A stretch of DNA of 64,000 nucleotides, from NCBI GenBank assembly GCA_020796225.1, contig CM036758.1:73438866-73502865 (forward strand), read 5' to 3'. A model generated the notes under the pieces. It had not been told where the DNA came from. It did no database searches and saw only the letters and a list, made by a program, of their open reading frames with translations. The position numbers and the translations under genes are program-made. The stretch's first letter is position 1, and each line of letters begins with the position of its first letter. This document shows positions 52,259 through 63,534 of the stretch, piece by piece. Origin of the DNA: Arion vulgaris (lineage: Eukaryota > Mollusca > Gastropoda > Stylommatophora > Arionidae).

Positions 52259-52640
52259 TCAATCAAAGTTAACCATTCAATCAATCGATCAGTCAGTGAG
52301 TCAGTCAGTTAGGCAGACAGGTAGGCAGTCAGTCTGTCAACCAACCAAGTAATCAACCACACAAACCGAAAAACATACCAGAATACCAACCAACCAACCG
52401 ACCGCTCGTCCACCCGCCAGCCAGCCAGTCTGCCAGCCAACCAACCACGCAGCCAGCCAGCAAGCCTGCTAGCCAGCCAGCCAGCCAACCAACCAACCAA
52501 ACAACCAACCAACCAATCAGCTAGCCAGCCAACCTACCAGCCAGTCAACCAACCTACCAACCAACCATCTAGCCACTAACCAACGAACCACCTAACCAAC
52601 TAAGCAACCAACCCACACACCCACCCACCCAAGCAATCAA
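52230..52640. repeat. CAAC/CAGC/TCAG low-complexity tract
   Basis: Degenerate tetranucleotides (AATC, AGTC, CAAC, CAGC, CACC) that evolve out of the SINE-F ATCA tail. Confidence 0.85.
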
Positions 52641-52734
52641 TGAATCAAGCGAGAAATACCCAAATCGCAAAATGTTCGTTATATTTAAAAACACGTTTAC
52701 GCAGTATAAAAGTCATTCTTTGTGTCTACTGTTT

Positions 52735-52985
52735 AAAGGGTTTTAAAGCCGAAGGATTGACTTCATTGCACCGGGTTTTACCCCATATGGCTCGGTCCTC
52801 TCCATAGAAATGGCACGCCACCTGCCGAGAGTATTGCACAAAGCACGAACTCCGTAGCTCCAGCAACAATCCTAGGGTCTCTGGAAAAAACTGCACTCGT
52901 GAACATAAGGCCGCAGTCCGGATTCGAACCCACGACCTTCGACTCGCAAGGCAAAGGCTTAACCACTCAGCCACAGAGACCCCCT
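52735..52985 (-). mobile_element. SINE-D copy
   Basis: Minus strand, nearly full length: A box TGGCTGAGTGG (about 52974-52964) and B-box GGTTCGAATCC (about 52930-52920) intact. Confidence 0.9.
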
Positions 52986-53261
52986 AGTGTCTACTGTATG
53001 ATCCTACAAACAAACATCAATACACACGAACAGCCAAACAAACAAACAAACAATTGTGCAAGGATATCTACAGAAATCATTTACACAGTTATATTTTGCA
53101 GATTCAATTTATCAGGCACAGAATGAATCAAGCTTTCATCCAAACATATTACTCTCGGTTGATATGTTAGTGAATGCAATACATAGTTTATGAAACAGCT
53201 AACAAAAAACACGTCGAATTTATTGAAGACAACAAATAATGAGGAGCTCATAAATGTGGAT

Positions 53262-53480
53262 CGTCTGGCCGAATTGATTAGAACGTGGCTCCCATGGCGG
53301 GAGACTCGGGTTCAATCCACGGTAAGACCAAGGAGTTTTTTCTGTCGAGGCATAAAGAAACATCCTAACCTGAATAGTTTTGCGGCGATTGCACTAGCAA
53401 TGTGGCCATTAAATTCCGCAGTCTCATGTCCTTCCTGTCATACACCGCTCAAAAAAAGGGCGGTATTACAGGCAGTAACG
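53262..53480 (+). mobile_element. SINE-H copy
   Basis: A-box-like TGGCCGAATTGATTAGAACG (53269), B box GGGTTCAATCC (53309), then a TTTTTTCTGTCG and CATCCTAACCTGAATAG body. tRNA-derived head. Confidence 0.8.
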
Positions 53481-53526
53481 ACCGCTTAAAATATACAAAC
53501 AATAAATAAGGAATTTTACTAGACTG

Positions 53527-53777
53527 TGAGGTGCAGGGGCTCGTAAGGGGAGCAAAGAATAGTAACAATGCGACCTACAAGGCATGTCGTAAGAAGAGAC
53601 TTAGTAGGACTTAGGGAAGCCACCCTCGTAAAAAAAACATCGCAGCAATCGAAAGGTTGACCTACTTGTAAGCGCACAACTGGCACAATGTACAATCACT
53701 CTTAGACTCAGATCACATATAAATCACACAGAGTGGCTAACATGTGGTCGATATGGAGCGTTCAAAGAAGAAGAAGA
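53527..53777 (+). mobile_element. SINE-A copy
   Basis: GTGCAGGGGCTCGTAAGGGG head, GGCATGTCGTAAGAAGAGAC core, GATATGGAGCGTTCAAAG end. Confidence 0.85.
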
Positions 53778-53915
53778 CTAGGCCGTGTGGTTCAATCGTA
53801 AAACTCGATCAGCGATGCAATGCATCTGACAATAAATATAATTTATAGTTAGAGATTTTGATTATGATTGTAGAGTTCAGTCGATCGTGTTTTCATTCTA
53901 AAATATATATGGTAT

Positions 53916-54079
53916 CAGTGGCGGCTCTTGACCAATTTTGTTGGTGGGGCCAGATATTATTTCCCGTATAAATCATGGTTTTTGGTTGCTATATTTTAAT
54001 TTATAAAATAATAAATACATCTTATGCGTTATTTTTGATGAGACCGGCCCCACTGGTCCCTAATGACGAGCCGCCACTG
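53916..54079. mobile_element. MITE-X (hAT) copy 5
   Basis: 164 bp, CAGTGGCGGCTCTT / ACGAGCCGCCACTG; duplication TATGGTAT / TATTGTAT (7 of 8) at 53908-53915 and 54080-54087. Confidence 0.9.
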
Positions 54080-54552
54080 TATTGTATTATTTATTAAATT
54101 GATATCTATTCTTTATGTAGTGTATCGAATCGTAGATAAACAAATCAACCCCTCTCTCTCTCCTTTTCCTCATATCACAAATCACGGGTACTAGTGTAAT
54201 AATTTATCCCAAGCAAATGGGAGACGGGCTTCCGGGGTATTCCAGGGGTGTGTCTGCTGTTTATCGTGTGTCGCGGTTTATTCCATTAACGCTTAAGGGG
54301 TTTCAGTGTGACTAAACAGGAGGTATACCGAAACTGACATAATGTCCGCTTTCTTTCAATTTAATACTAATGTCGAATACTAACGAATTGTTAGCAACCA
54401 AATTTGTAATATACGACATATTCAAATACCCACAATTGCTACTAAATTTGTAATGGTTTATCTGATCCTAACAGTGGATCACCCTACGATTTTCCCGACT
54501 CATCAGGCAAGTTTAACCATAGCCACAGCCCTATGTCTATGGTATTATTAAA
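54080..54552. other. Spacer between duplicated segments
   Basis: No domain or repeat recognised; contains CTCTCTCTC near 54152. Confidence 0.5.
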
Positions 54553-55205
54553 AACAAACATCAATACACGAACATGTCCTAGCAAACAAATCAATGGACG
54601 ATATCTACTCATTTTTGATTTTTGAGTTTTTTATCAGGCAGAATGAATCAACTCTTGTAAACATATTTTCTTATTTTGTTGTAATGAATACTGTTTTGCA
54701 ACAGCGTCACACTGTTTTGAGCCTAAGAGGTTGCTGCAAATGTGTCGTCTCCAATGTTACTGGCTTGGCGCCCGGGTTCAATCTTTAGTCCAGTTTTTTC
54801 TGCGGCATAAGATGTGGCGTGAATAGTTTTGCGGTTTTGACAGTATGTGCATCTGCTATCAAATCACCATCTCTGTCGTTCGTCTACCTCGCTCATGGTT
54901 TCCAGAGTGTACCCTGTTTATAAAAATTAATGGAATTTACTAGACTGTCCGGTGCCAGGGATTTGAAGGGAGCAAAGAATAGTAACACTTGCAACCTACA
55001 AGGCATGTCGTAAGAGGCGACTGAGGTAGGAGTCAAGGGAAGCTACTCTAGTAAATAATAAGAATCGCAGAAATCGAATGTGCTAGCCTACTTGAAGGCG
55101 CATAACTGGCGCAACGTTCAATTGCTCTTAGGCTCAGATCACATATAAATAACAGAGTGGTTAACAAGTGGTCGATTTGGGTCGTTCGAAGAAGAAGAAG
55201 AATCA
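54553..55205 (+). repeat. Direct segmental duplication, copy 2
   Basis: Contains a degraded SINE-H (54735-54915, GGGTTCAATC at 54773) and a SINE-A (54948-55202, GGCATGTCGTAAGAGGCGAC core). Shorter than copy 1 through many small deletions. Confidence 0.8.
54948..55202 (+). mobile_element. SINE-A copy
   Basis: TCCGGTGCCAGGGATTTG head, intact core, GGTCGATTTGGGTCGTTCG and AAG tail. Confidence 0.85.
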
Positions 55206-55579
55206 TAATATATTTGGCTAGCAATGAGGTTACTGCTAGGTATGGTGTGTTATCAAACGTTCTTTCTCTCTGTGTTTTAATACCTCAATTGTTTGAGCGT
55301 TATCTGTTGTCATGACAACTATTAACGCAGTCTGTGTTACATTCAATCCTGTACATAGTGAACCGAGCTTTTGTTGAAATCTCCATCATAGATAGCAGCG
55401 TGAAGTAAGAGGAATCTGAGCGTGCCTAAGAAGTGATAAACAATATAGAAAGCGATATTAATCATTATAACTATCTCTATTGTTTTTAAATGCTGGCACG
55501 GGCGACAACTGAGTTCCGCAAACGTTCGTGTCTCTTGTTCTATGCCCTTATAGTTACAGTATCCGCTGCTGATAGCGAA

Positions 55580-55870
55580 ACACGTAAGAACAAAATACTA
55601 TAGTTTTACAAAATACAGAAACTGACGATAAACAACAACGTTTCAACACTGTTTCTCTCTCTCGCGATCACCGCCCAGACCGATGTACCAGATCTCCCCA
55701 TAAATTCTATTCATGTGGAAATCTGATTCATGCAGCCTTAGCATTGGTATGTTTTACGTCACATCTTCAGCACCATTTGGAGCTCTGGTGCTTATCCTTC
55801 GGCGATGTGTCCGGTTTCAGCCAGCGTTTACTCGGTTCGCTCTCCGCTCTGTAGCCATCTAGTGTTTTTA
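55580..55870. mobile_element. Retroposon W and repeat O remnants
   Basis: 55580-55660 is W on the minus strand, truncated inside the core (CAACAACGTTTCAACAC). 55735-55860 matches repeat O in reverse (GTTTTACGTCACATCTTCAG, ACCATTTGGAGCTCTGGTG). Confidence 0.6.
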
Positions 55871-55929
55871 CGGTGTGGGTAGCTAACCCCAATCCCACTC
55901 CTGTGCTCTTACATCGTGCATAACTGTTT

Positions 55930-56815
55930 ATTCGTTATCTTTGTCATGACAACTATCAACGCAGACTGTTTACATGCAATGACAGAATCATATCAACTCA
56001 GCTTGTGTTGAAAAAACGTTCGAATAATTGAACAATGTCCCCATGTCTACTATTCTTTCTTTCGAAATTTCGAACTTGATTATAAATTTACACTTTTTCA
56101 TCCTAAATGAATATATGAGGTGTGTAGACACGCTGTAACCAAGTGTAAACAATGGTTGCTAAGGAACATTGTGTGAAATGTGATCACATAAACTTGCATA
56201 TTAATAAAAATACAAATGTTTAAAAAACGTTCAACAACTAGTAAAGTAGTAATCATGCATGTAGGATCTAAAACTGCATTTATCTAAAAGTGTCATTTTG
56301 TTTTCTTTGTTAGTCACCATTTGTTGGGGATGTGCTACCTTAAGAGAAACGTATTTTAATTGACTTTACAACAGTGTTTATAATTCAAAAGTCACTGCCC
56401 ATGGCCTCAAGTCGAAAGACAAATGCTCAGATTACTGATGGATCGGAAAAGTAAAGTAATCCAACATGGCCGCTATTTCCATAACAACCCGACAAGTAAT
56501 TAACATAAGAGTTATATAATCTTTCATCTTCACCCACTTATGTACTACCTGTTAAATATTATCTAATTTGACTGAGAAATAAGAAAGTTAGGAACTGTTG
56601 GTTCTGTGCCCCCTTAAGTGAACTGACTTGGGGAGAGATTCTTATTAAGATGACATCTCCTGTTATAAGTCTGGTAATGAAAGCCATGTCAAAGTTCACA
56701 ACTAAATGTGAAGTGTACCAGCCATTTTGGTAAGTCCATTATCGTTGTCATGTTTCTTGTTTTATTTAAGTTCAGCCATATCTAACTCTGTAACTTGATT
56801 TATATTGTACCGTAG
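55930..56815. other. About 890 bp without gene or repeat copy
   Basis: The least repeat-like part of the window. No open frame above 60 residues, no domain, no second copy noticed. Confidence 0.5.
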
Positions 56816-56817
56816 TC

Positions 56818-57013
56818 TCGGTCGTGCGTTGCCGGGGCTACGCAATGGCGCAAAGAATAGTGACACTGCGACCTACAAAACAGTCATTAGAGGCGATTTG
56901 AGGTTGGGACTTTGGGAAGCTTTCCTAGTAAATAAAAAGCGTTGCAGAAATCGGATGTGCTGGCCTACTTGTAGGTCCATAACGTAAATTGCTCTCAGAC
57001 TCGGATCACATGA
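56818..57013 (+). mobile_element. SINE-A copy, cut by SINE-E
   Basis: GTGCGTTGCCGGGGCTACGC head, damaged core, ATCGGATGTGCTGGCC; stops at CGGATCACATG, where SINE-E begins. Confidence 0.8.
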
Positions 57014-57248
57014 AATGAAAATCGTGGCATATCCTAAAGGACGTAGCCATCAATCACAGTAAACGAGTCGTTGATTTTTAGGCACCACTTATACGTTCAG
57101 TAGTTTGCCATTACTTTCTGAACGGTGAGGTCTATTTTACCTTTTGTAAAATCCCACGGAAACGAATTTGCTTCCAAACTTGCCCACCGTGGGGTTTGAA
57201 CCAGGTACGCTTGGGTTCGTGATCGAGCTCACTACCGCTTGAGCTACA
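57014..57248 (-). mobile_element. SINE-E copy
   Basis: Minus strand, AAATGAAAATCGTGGCATAT to GAGCTCACTACCGCTTGAGC; B box GGTTTGAACCAGG near 57193. The rest of SINE-A does not continue after it. Confidence 0.85.
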
Positions 57249-57569
57249 CATTACTGTAGTCTTATTATACTATATACTGTAGTAGTGCTACATTACAACT
57301 GATGTTACATTTTGTAATAGCTGTGTATATTAGTGTAACGGAATCTATATTGTTACTATTATAGCTTGTATCACATACCTACAGCAGTGACATATTGATA
57401 TCAAACATAATACATTTTCTATACGTATGTCTCTATCTATGAGTGATGGTTTCGCTTTGGTATTGGCTTCAGAGTGGTGACCTTACCTACGTAGGTGGCT
57501 TCACTTTAGTAGTGACATGATCTTAGAAGCAGATTAACCGAGTACGGGATTTATTTTAGTAGTAATAAT
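57249..57569. other. No gene; short CCTACGTAGG palindromes
   Basis: ACCTACGTAGGT occurs near 57485 and CACCTGCGTAGGT near 57712, both within similar CACTTTAGTAGTGAC-type context. Meaning unknown. Confidence 0.4.
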
Positions 57570-57665
57570 AAGGAAAGCACGCCTTCACGCAAAAATAAGT
57601 CAGAAGCGCCATACCAGGCGCCCTGACTACGCCTGAATTCATAGCGGTTCGAACTCAAGAAAAGA
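57570..57665 (+). mobile_element. Family M repeat
   Basis: TTCACGCAAAAATAAGTCAG, CATACCAGGCG, CGGTTCGAACTCAAG end. Confidence 0.6.
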
Positions 57666-57924
57666 AGTAGGTTTCTTCACCTGAGTCCTGGCATTATCTT
57701 TGTAGTAAACTCACCTGCGTAGGTAAATTCAGGTGAGGGATGGCTGTAGTCTTCTGTATCTAAAGGAAAGAAACCTAAAAATTAAAAAAAGAAAAAATTT
57801 ATGTCGTCTGGTATGAATCACAGAGGGTCACTAGAAAGGTTTGCTATAGACTGAGAACTTTAAAAGTGGAATTGTCATATCTGTGCAGAGTTACCATCCC
57901 AAAATCATATATATATATATAAAT

Positions 57925-58090
57925 ATATATGATCATCATCAGGTGCCGTCTCCACATCGCAGGTTGGCTGCAATGAATCTCCAGCATCCTCTGTCTTTCG
58001 TCGTGGTGTTGCACACTGCCAGACTGTAACCTGTCCATTTCTTAAAGTTTCCCTCCACTTATCTTTTGGTCTTCCTCTTGCTCTTCCCCC
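57925..58090 (-). mobile_element. LINE C-terminal fragment
   Basis: Minus strand reads RARGRPKDKWRETLRNGQVT, then LQPTCDVETAPDDD with a GATGATGAT tail. Related to LINE-e/LINE-a ends, not assigned. Confidence 0.6.
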
Positions 58091-58194
58091 TCAACTTTCT
58101 CCTCTAGTAATGATTTTATCATGACGTCATGTCTTTTTATGTGCATACTTCAAAATATTATATATAAAATATATATATATATATATATATATTC

Positions 58195-58490
58195 ATTAAA
58201 AAGGTTGATATTAAAGAGAGTTGGCTATTAAAGAGCATAAAAACAAGGAAAATAAATATTTCGGACACATCAAACGACATGAGTGCCTAGAGAAGATAAT
58301 TTTGGAGGGAATGGTGCCTAGAAGAAGATAGAGAGGAAGACTTATAAGACAATGGGTGCATGATGTCATTGACGATATGAGAATGACTGCTGCTGACACA
58401 GGTCAACTTGCACAGAACAGAGAGTTTTTCAGGAATGCTGTCATGGGAGCCAAGTTCTGGAAGGGGCAAGCTACTTGATGATGATGATGT
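58195..58490 (+). pseudogene. LINE-e 3' end
   Basis: VDIKESWLLKSIKTRKI, frameshift, then EDNFGGNGA-type and RRKTYKTMGA in another frame; ends GATGATGATG. Parallels 17730-18045. Confidence 0.75.
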
Positions 58491-58776
58491 ACATACATAG
58501 ACCAGGTAACTTGTCATATTGTAGGATTATATATAATTTGTCTGGGTACTTATTACTGGTTTACTCGTTAGCACATCTTCTTTAGTTTCAAATGGAACTC
58601 TTCCTCTACTAAAGACAGAATTCATTGAACTGACACATAACATTGGGTAAAAAAAGTACAAAAGAGACTTTAGAAAAGTGATGTTGAATCATTAAATAAT
58701 TAATAATCATAAGAAAAAACAATGTTTATTGGCGAGAAGTGAAACATTAGCATTAAAGACGATGTAATTATACAAG

Positions 58777-58898
58777 GGAGGCAAGAGGTATCGGTCTCAG
58801 TTCCATGGATGAGATTGAGCGAGTTGCCCAGGATAGAGCGGTATGGAGAAGTTACTTGCAGGCCCTATGTAACGTATAGAAGTACGAGAGGAATTATT
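58777..58898 (+). mobile_element. LINE-a 3' end, very short insertion
   Basis: GGAGGCAAGAGGTATCGGTC to GTACGAGAGGAATTATT. Target duplication ATTATACAAG at 58767-58776 and 58899-58908. Only 122 bp were copied. Confidence 0.85.
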
Positions 58899-59019
58899 AT
58901 TATACAAGTAAAATATGGGAAATAACTTTGAACACGAAGTTAAATCATTTTATTTTCATGAGTTATTTCTCTTTAATTAGTCGCTATCAGGTTTCGAGTT
59001 GTTTCGGGTAAGTTATATC

Positions 59020-59225
59020 GTTACTGTCTGTAGTACCGCTTTTTAGGGCGGTGTAGGACAGACGGGATGCGAGCCTGATCAATTAAATGTCCACATGGCT
59101 AGCGCAGTCGTCATGCAGCTGTTCGGGTTAGGACTTTTTATTTATGCCCACAACAGAAAAAACATCTTTTGCCTTACAGTGAAATGAACACGGGTTACCG
59201 AATGGAGTTGCGCTCTCGGGTTAGT
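59020..59225 (-). mobile_element. SINE-H copy
   Basis: Minus strand; GGTGTAGGACAGACGGGATG, TTCGGGTTAGGA, then head region with CGTGTTCATTTCAC. Confidence 0.7.
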
Positions 59226-59345
59226 ATTGATATGAATATTGTATGGAGCGTTTAACAACAATGTGATAACAATTTATTTTTAGATGTCTTCTGCCATTAA
59301 TGAAATACATGATTTGTAGCTAATACACCCACACAAATAACATCT

Positions 59346-59825
59346 CAATTATGGGGTATCTGTGGCGTAGAGGGTAGGTGCTCATCTCTCGTGTCAACGG
59401 TACCAGGTTCACTCACTCGTGGAGCCATAAGGATATTTTTCTAGAGATCCCTGATCTGTGGGTGAGATCGAGTTCCTAGTCCTATCGGAGATAAACGATA
59501 CAACGTAGGTCCCGTGTTCAATTTGAGCGCGTGAAAGAACCCTAGCAGTTAACAATCGAGAAGAGCAGGCTGGAAATCCTTTTCCAGGGTTAAAATTGAT
59601 TAGAAAAGATTCAAAATAAAAATTTCTACATTAATATCTTCACAATCTTCAAAATTACATCGGGGACCCTCGCCGGTGCTACGGTATTTGTGCACTGCAG
59701 CTAAAATCTTCCTGAGTAAGAAAGAGAACAGTGCACACATGGTTACTCCCCGAAGTGCAATGTTGATGGTCCTATCAATCAGTCAATCAATCAATCAATG
59801 AATGAATCAATCAATCAATCATTTT
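59346..59825 (+). mobile_element. SINE-F copy, full length
   Basis: GGGTATCTGTGGCGTAGAGG head, ACCAGGTTCACTCACTCG B-box-like region, body, GAAGTGCAATGTTGATGG, ATCA tail at 59777-59820. Confidence 0.85.
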
Positions 59826-60525
59826 TCTAAAAACGTTCATCTAAGGACACAATACAGAGAAACTACCAACATATAACATTAATGATTACATTTATTAATT
59901 TTATATGCCAGTCCAGGAATGTCATGTAACACTATTGTCATACATCGGTACACCCAACGAGCACCACTATATTAGGATACACTGGTTTCAAAGCCAAGGG
60001 TCGCCCACGCAAACAATGGATCTAAAAATAACAGAGGCGGTAGGTAACACATACACTAGACGCACTCACGGGAACTTGCCCGAACTCTTCACGTAAGCTG
60101 AACGCTGAAATGCACAGCAGGAATAACAGATAGTGCAGATATCACAATGTCAAAGAAAAGCAGTCAAGTATACAGATTAGATCTTTTATGAAACGAATCA
60201 GAAAAAAAAGAAATATTTTTAAGCGATGTTGCTCTAAAGAAATCTATATGTTTCTGATCTTATCAACCAGAGCAATCTAATGGAACTTGTGAATTTTTTC
60301 CCGACTGCTGTCTTCGTTCGTGACGTGCGTTGTCGGTAAATTGTTAATGCCAGTACGGGTTATCAAGTGGCTTATGATATTGTAAGAGTTAAAGAAAGAT
60401 AAAGTTATAGATCTGTTTTCATACAATACGTTTTCTTGGGAAATACAGTTTAATTCATTTATTTTGCTAGGACAAACGTCTTACTATAAGAATATGATCA
60501 ACATTACATCAAATATTTTCACTTC
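59826..60525. other. No gene recognised
   Basis: A 63-residue frame (59905-60096) has no signature. 60110-60180 weakly resembles a LINE end (SQKKSS) but cannot be assigned. Confidence 0.45.
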
Positions 60526-60968
60526 TGATTGATTGATTGATTGATAGGACCATCATCGTTGCACTTCGGTGAGTAACCATGTGTGCTACGATCTCTTTCT
60601 TACACAGGAAGATCTCAGCTGCAGTGCACAAACTCCGTACCACCGGTGAGAGTCCCAGATGTTATTTTGAAAATGGTGAATATAATTGTGTAGGAATTTT
60701 ATTTGTAATCTTTTCTAATGAATTTTGCCCGGGCAGCGGCTTTCCAGCCTGCTGATCTCGATTTTGAACTGCCAATGGTTCTTTTACTTGCTCAAATTGA
60801 ACACGGGAGTACATTTTATCGTCCGTTTCCAATAGGACTAGGAACTCGATCTCACCTACACTGAGATCTGGGATCTCAGGAAAAATATCCAAATGGCTCT
60901 ATGAGAAACGACCTGTACATTTGGTACGAGATACGAGCGCCTACCCTCTACGCCACAGATACTCCCTT
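60526..60968 (-). mobile_element. SINE-F copy, full length
   Basis: Minus strand, TGAT-repeat at 60527-60545, head GTATCTGTGGCGTAGAGGGT at 60968-60945. Tail-to-tail with the copy at 59346 (700 bp apart). Confidence 0.85.
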
Positions 60969-61204
60969 CACTTCTGTGTGTGTCTATATTTTCAAATTAA
61001 GTCTGGGTCGACCAGAAAGATATTGAGAAGGTCAGGTAGAAAAAAAAACCCCAACTTTAATTAAAATTTTCAACTTGATATTACAGAACAATTACAATAA
61101 AGAAAAGTAAAACGACAATGTAAGTATTCGAAAAATGTTACTTATTAAAAGTTTTCAGCAAATGGAAGAATCTCCTTCTTCTCTTCCACCATTTATTTCT
61201 TCAT

Positions 61205-61545
61205 AGAAGTGTCTGGGGGAGGAGGAGAATGTAGTGTTTTGTTCTGCTTGTACTAAGGCACTTTGTAAGCTGTTATTGATATTCGTAAGACTGTCCTTCC
61301 TTGATGCCGTGGTTCCATCCTTTGCGTGGTCATTCTCCTGCGTTGTACTCGTTATACTTTTTATTTGTGGCTCTCTGTGGTAGGCGATACAAAGGCATTC
61401 TTGTCAGGTGTCTAAACCATTTAATCTGTTGTTCTTTTATGAATTGTTTCACGCCCAGTCTTATTCTGATTTCTTCATTTCTAATTTTGTCACACTTGCA
61501 GCTCTTCTAAGAGAGATCATCTCCGTCATTGAGGTGTCTTATAAG
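61205..61545 (-). pseudogene. LINE-b 3' end
   Basis: Minus strand; AAGTGTGACAAAATTAGAAA coding stretch (RRAASVTKLEMKKSE), then the 3' region with GCACTTTGTAAGC. Same end as 16085 and 30085. Confidence 0.75.
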
Positions 61546-61547
61546 AG

Positions 61548-62005
61548 CTACAGGTGTGACAATAAGAATATAATCAGAATATAACGGAAGAATAACTAAC
61601 GAAATCCAACATAGATGCAAGAAACCAAATCAAGTAATCGGATAAATGACGAGAATTTTTAAATGCAAACATGTCACCATGAACACACAAAGAGCAATTT
61701 GCAACACAATCTTTCCCCCACATTATGCTATCAATGCCAAACCTCGACACTGACATCAAATGACAGAAGAAAACTAGTCACGACAGAGATGAAGAGTTTA
61801 CGCATAATGTAGGTAGTACCAAGAAGAAACCGGTTTAGAAATGAAGACATCAGGAAAAAGTGGGTACAACATCAGTACTGAACTTCATCAATAAACAAGA
61901 AATTAAATGGTTGTGGCCACCATAAATAGCAATGTTGCTCCGATACAATGGATACAAAACAAAAGGCTGGCCAAGCAAAAGGTGGATCTCAGAGAATTCA
62001 AAGGC
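61548..62005 (+). pseudogene. LINE-b RT C-terminus, opposite orientation
   Basis: Reads RITNEIQHRCKKPNQVIG, NTQRAICNTIFPPHYAINAK, then after frameshifts NISTELHQ/TSVLNFINKQEIKW. Opposes the minus-strand fragment, with AAGAGCTACAGGTGTGAC at the junction repeating inverted part of the neighbour. Confidence 0.7.
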
Positions 62006-62049
62006 GACGAAAAACCCTATTTTTGAATCGTACACATAATCTTGCACTA

Positions 62050-62640
62050 GAAATCTCTTCTTATCCTGACACTGTGAGGCAGAACAGAATTAGCGACAAG
62101 AAGAAAAAAGAAAAAGAATATTTTCTGTCATTTTGTGATGCAGTGTGCAAAATAAAAAAGTATCTGGAAGACGAACTAGTGCAATTAGAAACGTATACAC
62201 TGTTGGAAATCAATGCATTCAGATAATTTTATTGGATTAAACCTCTCAGTTTTCAACAGCACTTTTCTTAAAGTACACCTTAGCTATGACAGAACATGAT
62301 AGTGTAACCTTGACCAAATCTTAACCCACCAGGTCACATTGTAAACAATTCATATCTGTCTGAGTAATCAACTGTAATATTAGACTTTCAGATAACGCAG
62401 ATTGAAGATTAAATCTGGCTTAAAATGTTAAAGCTTAAAAAATTCTGCTCTATGAAATGATGATACAAAAAACCCCCATTTATCAAGCTTAATTTGACTT
62501 TCTGATAGATTCCTGTTTTGTGGGGTCGTAAAATAGCTAAGACCTTTATTGGGCTTCTTATCAACGTGTTGGAAAAGACTGACGGTTAGAACACTATATA
62601 GATTCATGTAAATGGGAAGAATCTGTATACATTTCACACT
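62050..62640. other. No gene recognised
   Basis: A Lys/Glu-rich frame (to 62226) is unrecognised and not repeated in the window. Confidence 0.4.
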
Positions 62641-62912
62641 TCTTCATTCATGCAGATTCAACAAACACTTATATAAACTAGGAATAAGTCAAACAGCTCT
62701 CTGCCAGTGCATATCCTACAAGACTGTCCTCTACTGGGTGAGCTGAGAAACAACATGTGGCCACACTCAGTTGACCTAAAAACTAAGCTTTGGGGAAACC
62801 TAACAGACCTAAAGCTGACTCTCCAGTTTGTGGTCCACAGTAAACTAAGCGCACTACCAGAGATCGATGAAGAAGAAATTCCATTTAAACAAATGAAAAG
62901 ACACTTCATGTA
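62640..62912 (+). pseudogene. LINE-f-type C-terminus
   Basis: HLYKLGISQTALCQC, small deletion and frameshift, then HILQDCPLLGELRNNMWPHS and LKTKLWGNLTDLKLTLQFVV, ending HFM stop. This C-x-C ... H-LQ-CP ... WP ... KLWG pattern is the typical end of RNase H-type invertebrate LINE proteins. Confidence 0.75.
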
Positions 62913-62944
62913 AAATTTCAAACACGGGATTACACACTGTACAT

Positions 62945-63412
62945 CAGCGTTTCTCAAAGTGAGTGGTGTCGCCCCAGTGGGCGCTGAAGCGTTCTGGGGT
63001 TGTGGGGAGGAGGGAGCTCATAGTGGGTACAAAAGAATTAGGAGGGTTCAGACGATTAAGGATAGGAGGCGCCTTAACGAAGAAATTAAAATAAATATTT
63101 GAAAATAATTTATTTTCGTGATTTTGCGATTAAATAATCATTTAAAATATGAATTCTGCATTCTAATTCAACTAATGCCCGTCTTACACGATCCACTTTT
63201 TCATCAATTTTCTATTTCATGCATATAATCATTTTGAAAATTGATCATGTATTACAGAAATATATATCAATTTTCTATGTCAGAGAGAAAATAGAGCATG
63301 TATGTATGTGAGAGGGGGGCGTTGGCAAACTGTTATAATGTGGACGGGGGCGTTACGAGGTTTATGTTGTACGAAGTGGGCGGTGGGCCGAAAAAAAGTT
63401 TGGGAATCTATG
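62945..63412. mobile_element. MITE-V (hAT) copy 2
   Basis: CAGCGTTTCTCAAAGT to AGTTTGGGAATCTATG, 468 bp, colinear with 28025-28482. No matching 8-bp flanks, so the target duplication has decayed or the site was rearranged. Confidence 0.85.
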
Positions 63413-63534
63413 AAGCACAGAAACCACAGGTCTCGTGTGTTAGAACAAAGTTATGACTGAAACGTAAAGCGAGTTAACAAACAAATCAACATTGAATATA
63501 AGTTCTTCTAAAATAAAATATTTAAAAAATGTCC

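Larger units (their letters stand above)
53005..53785 (+). repeat. Direct segmental duplication, copy 1
   Basis: Matches 54553-55205 throughout: AAACAAACATCAATACAC, ATCAGGCA, AGAATGAATCAA, SINE-H, AATTTTACTAGACTGT-like, SINE-A. Both SINEs lie at equivalent positions. Confidence 0.8.
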
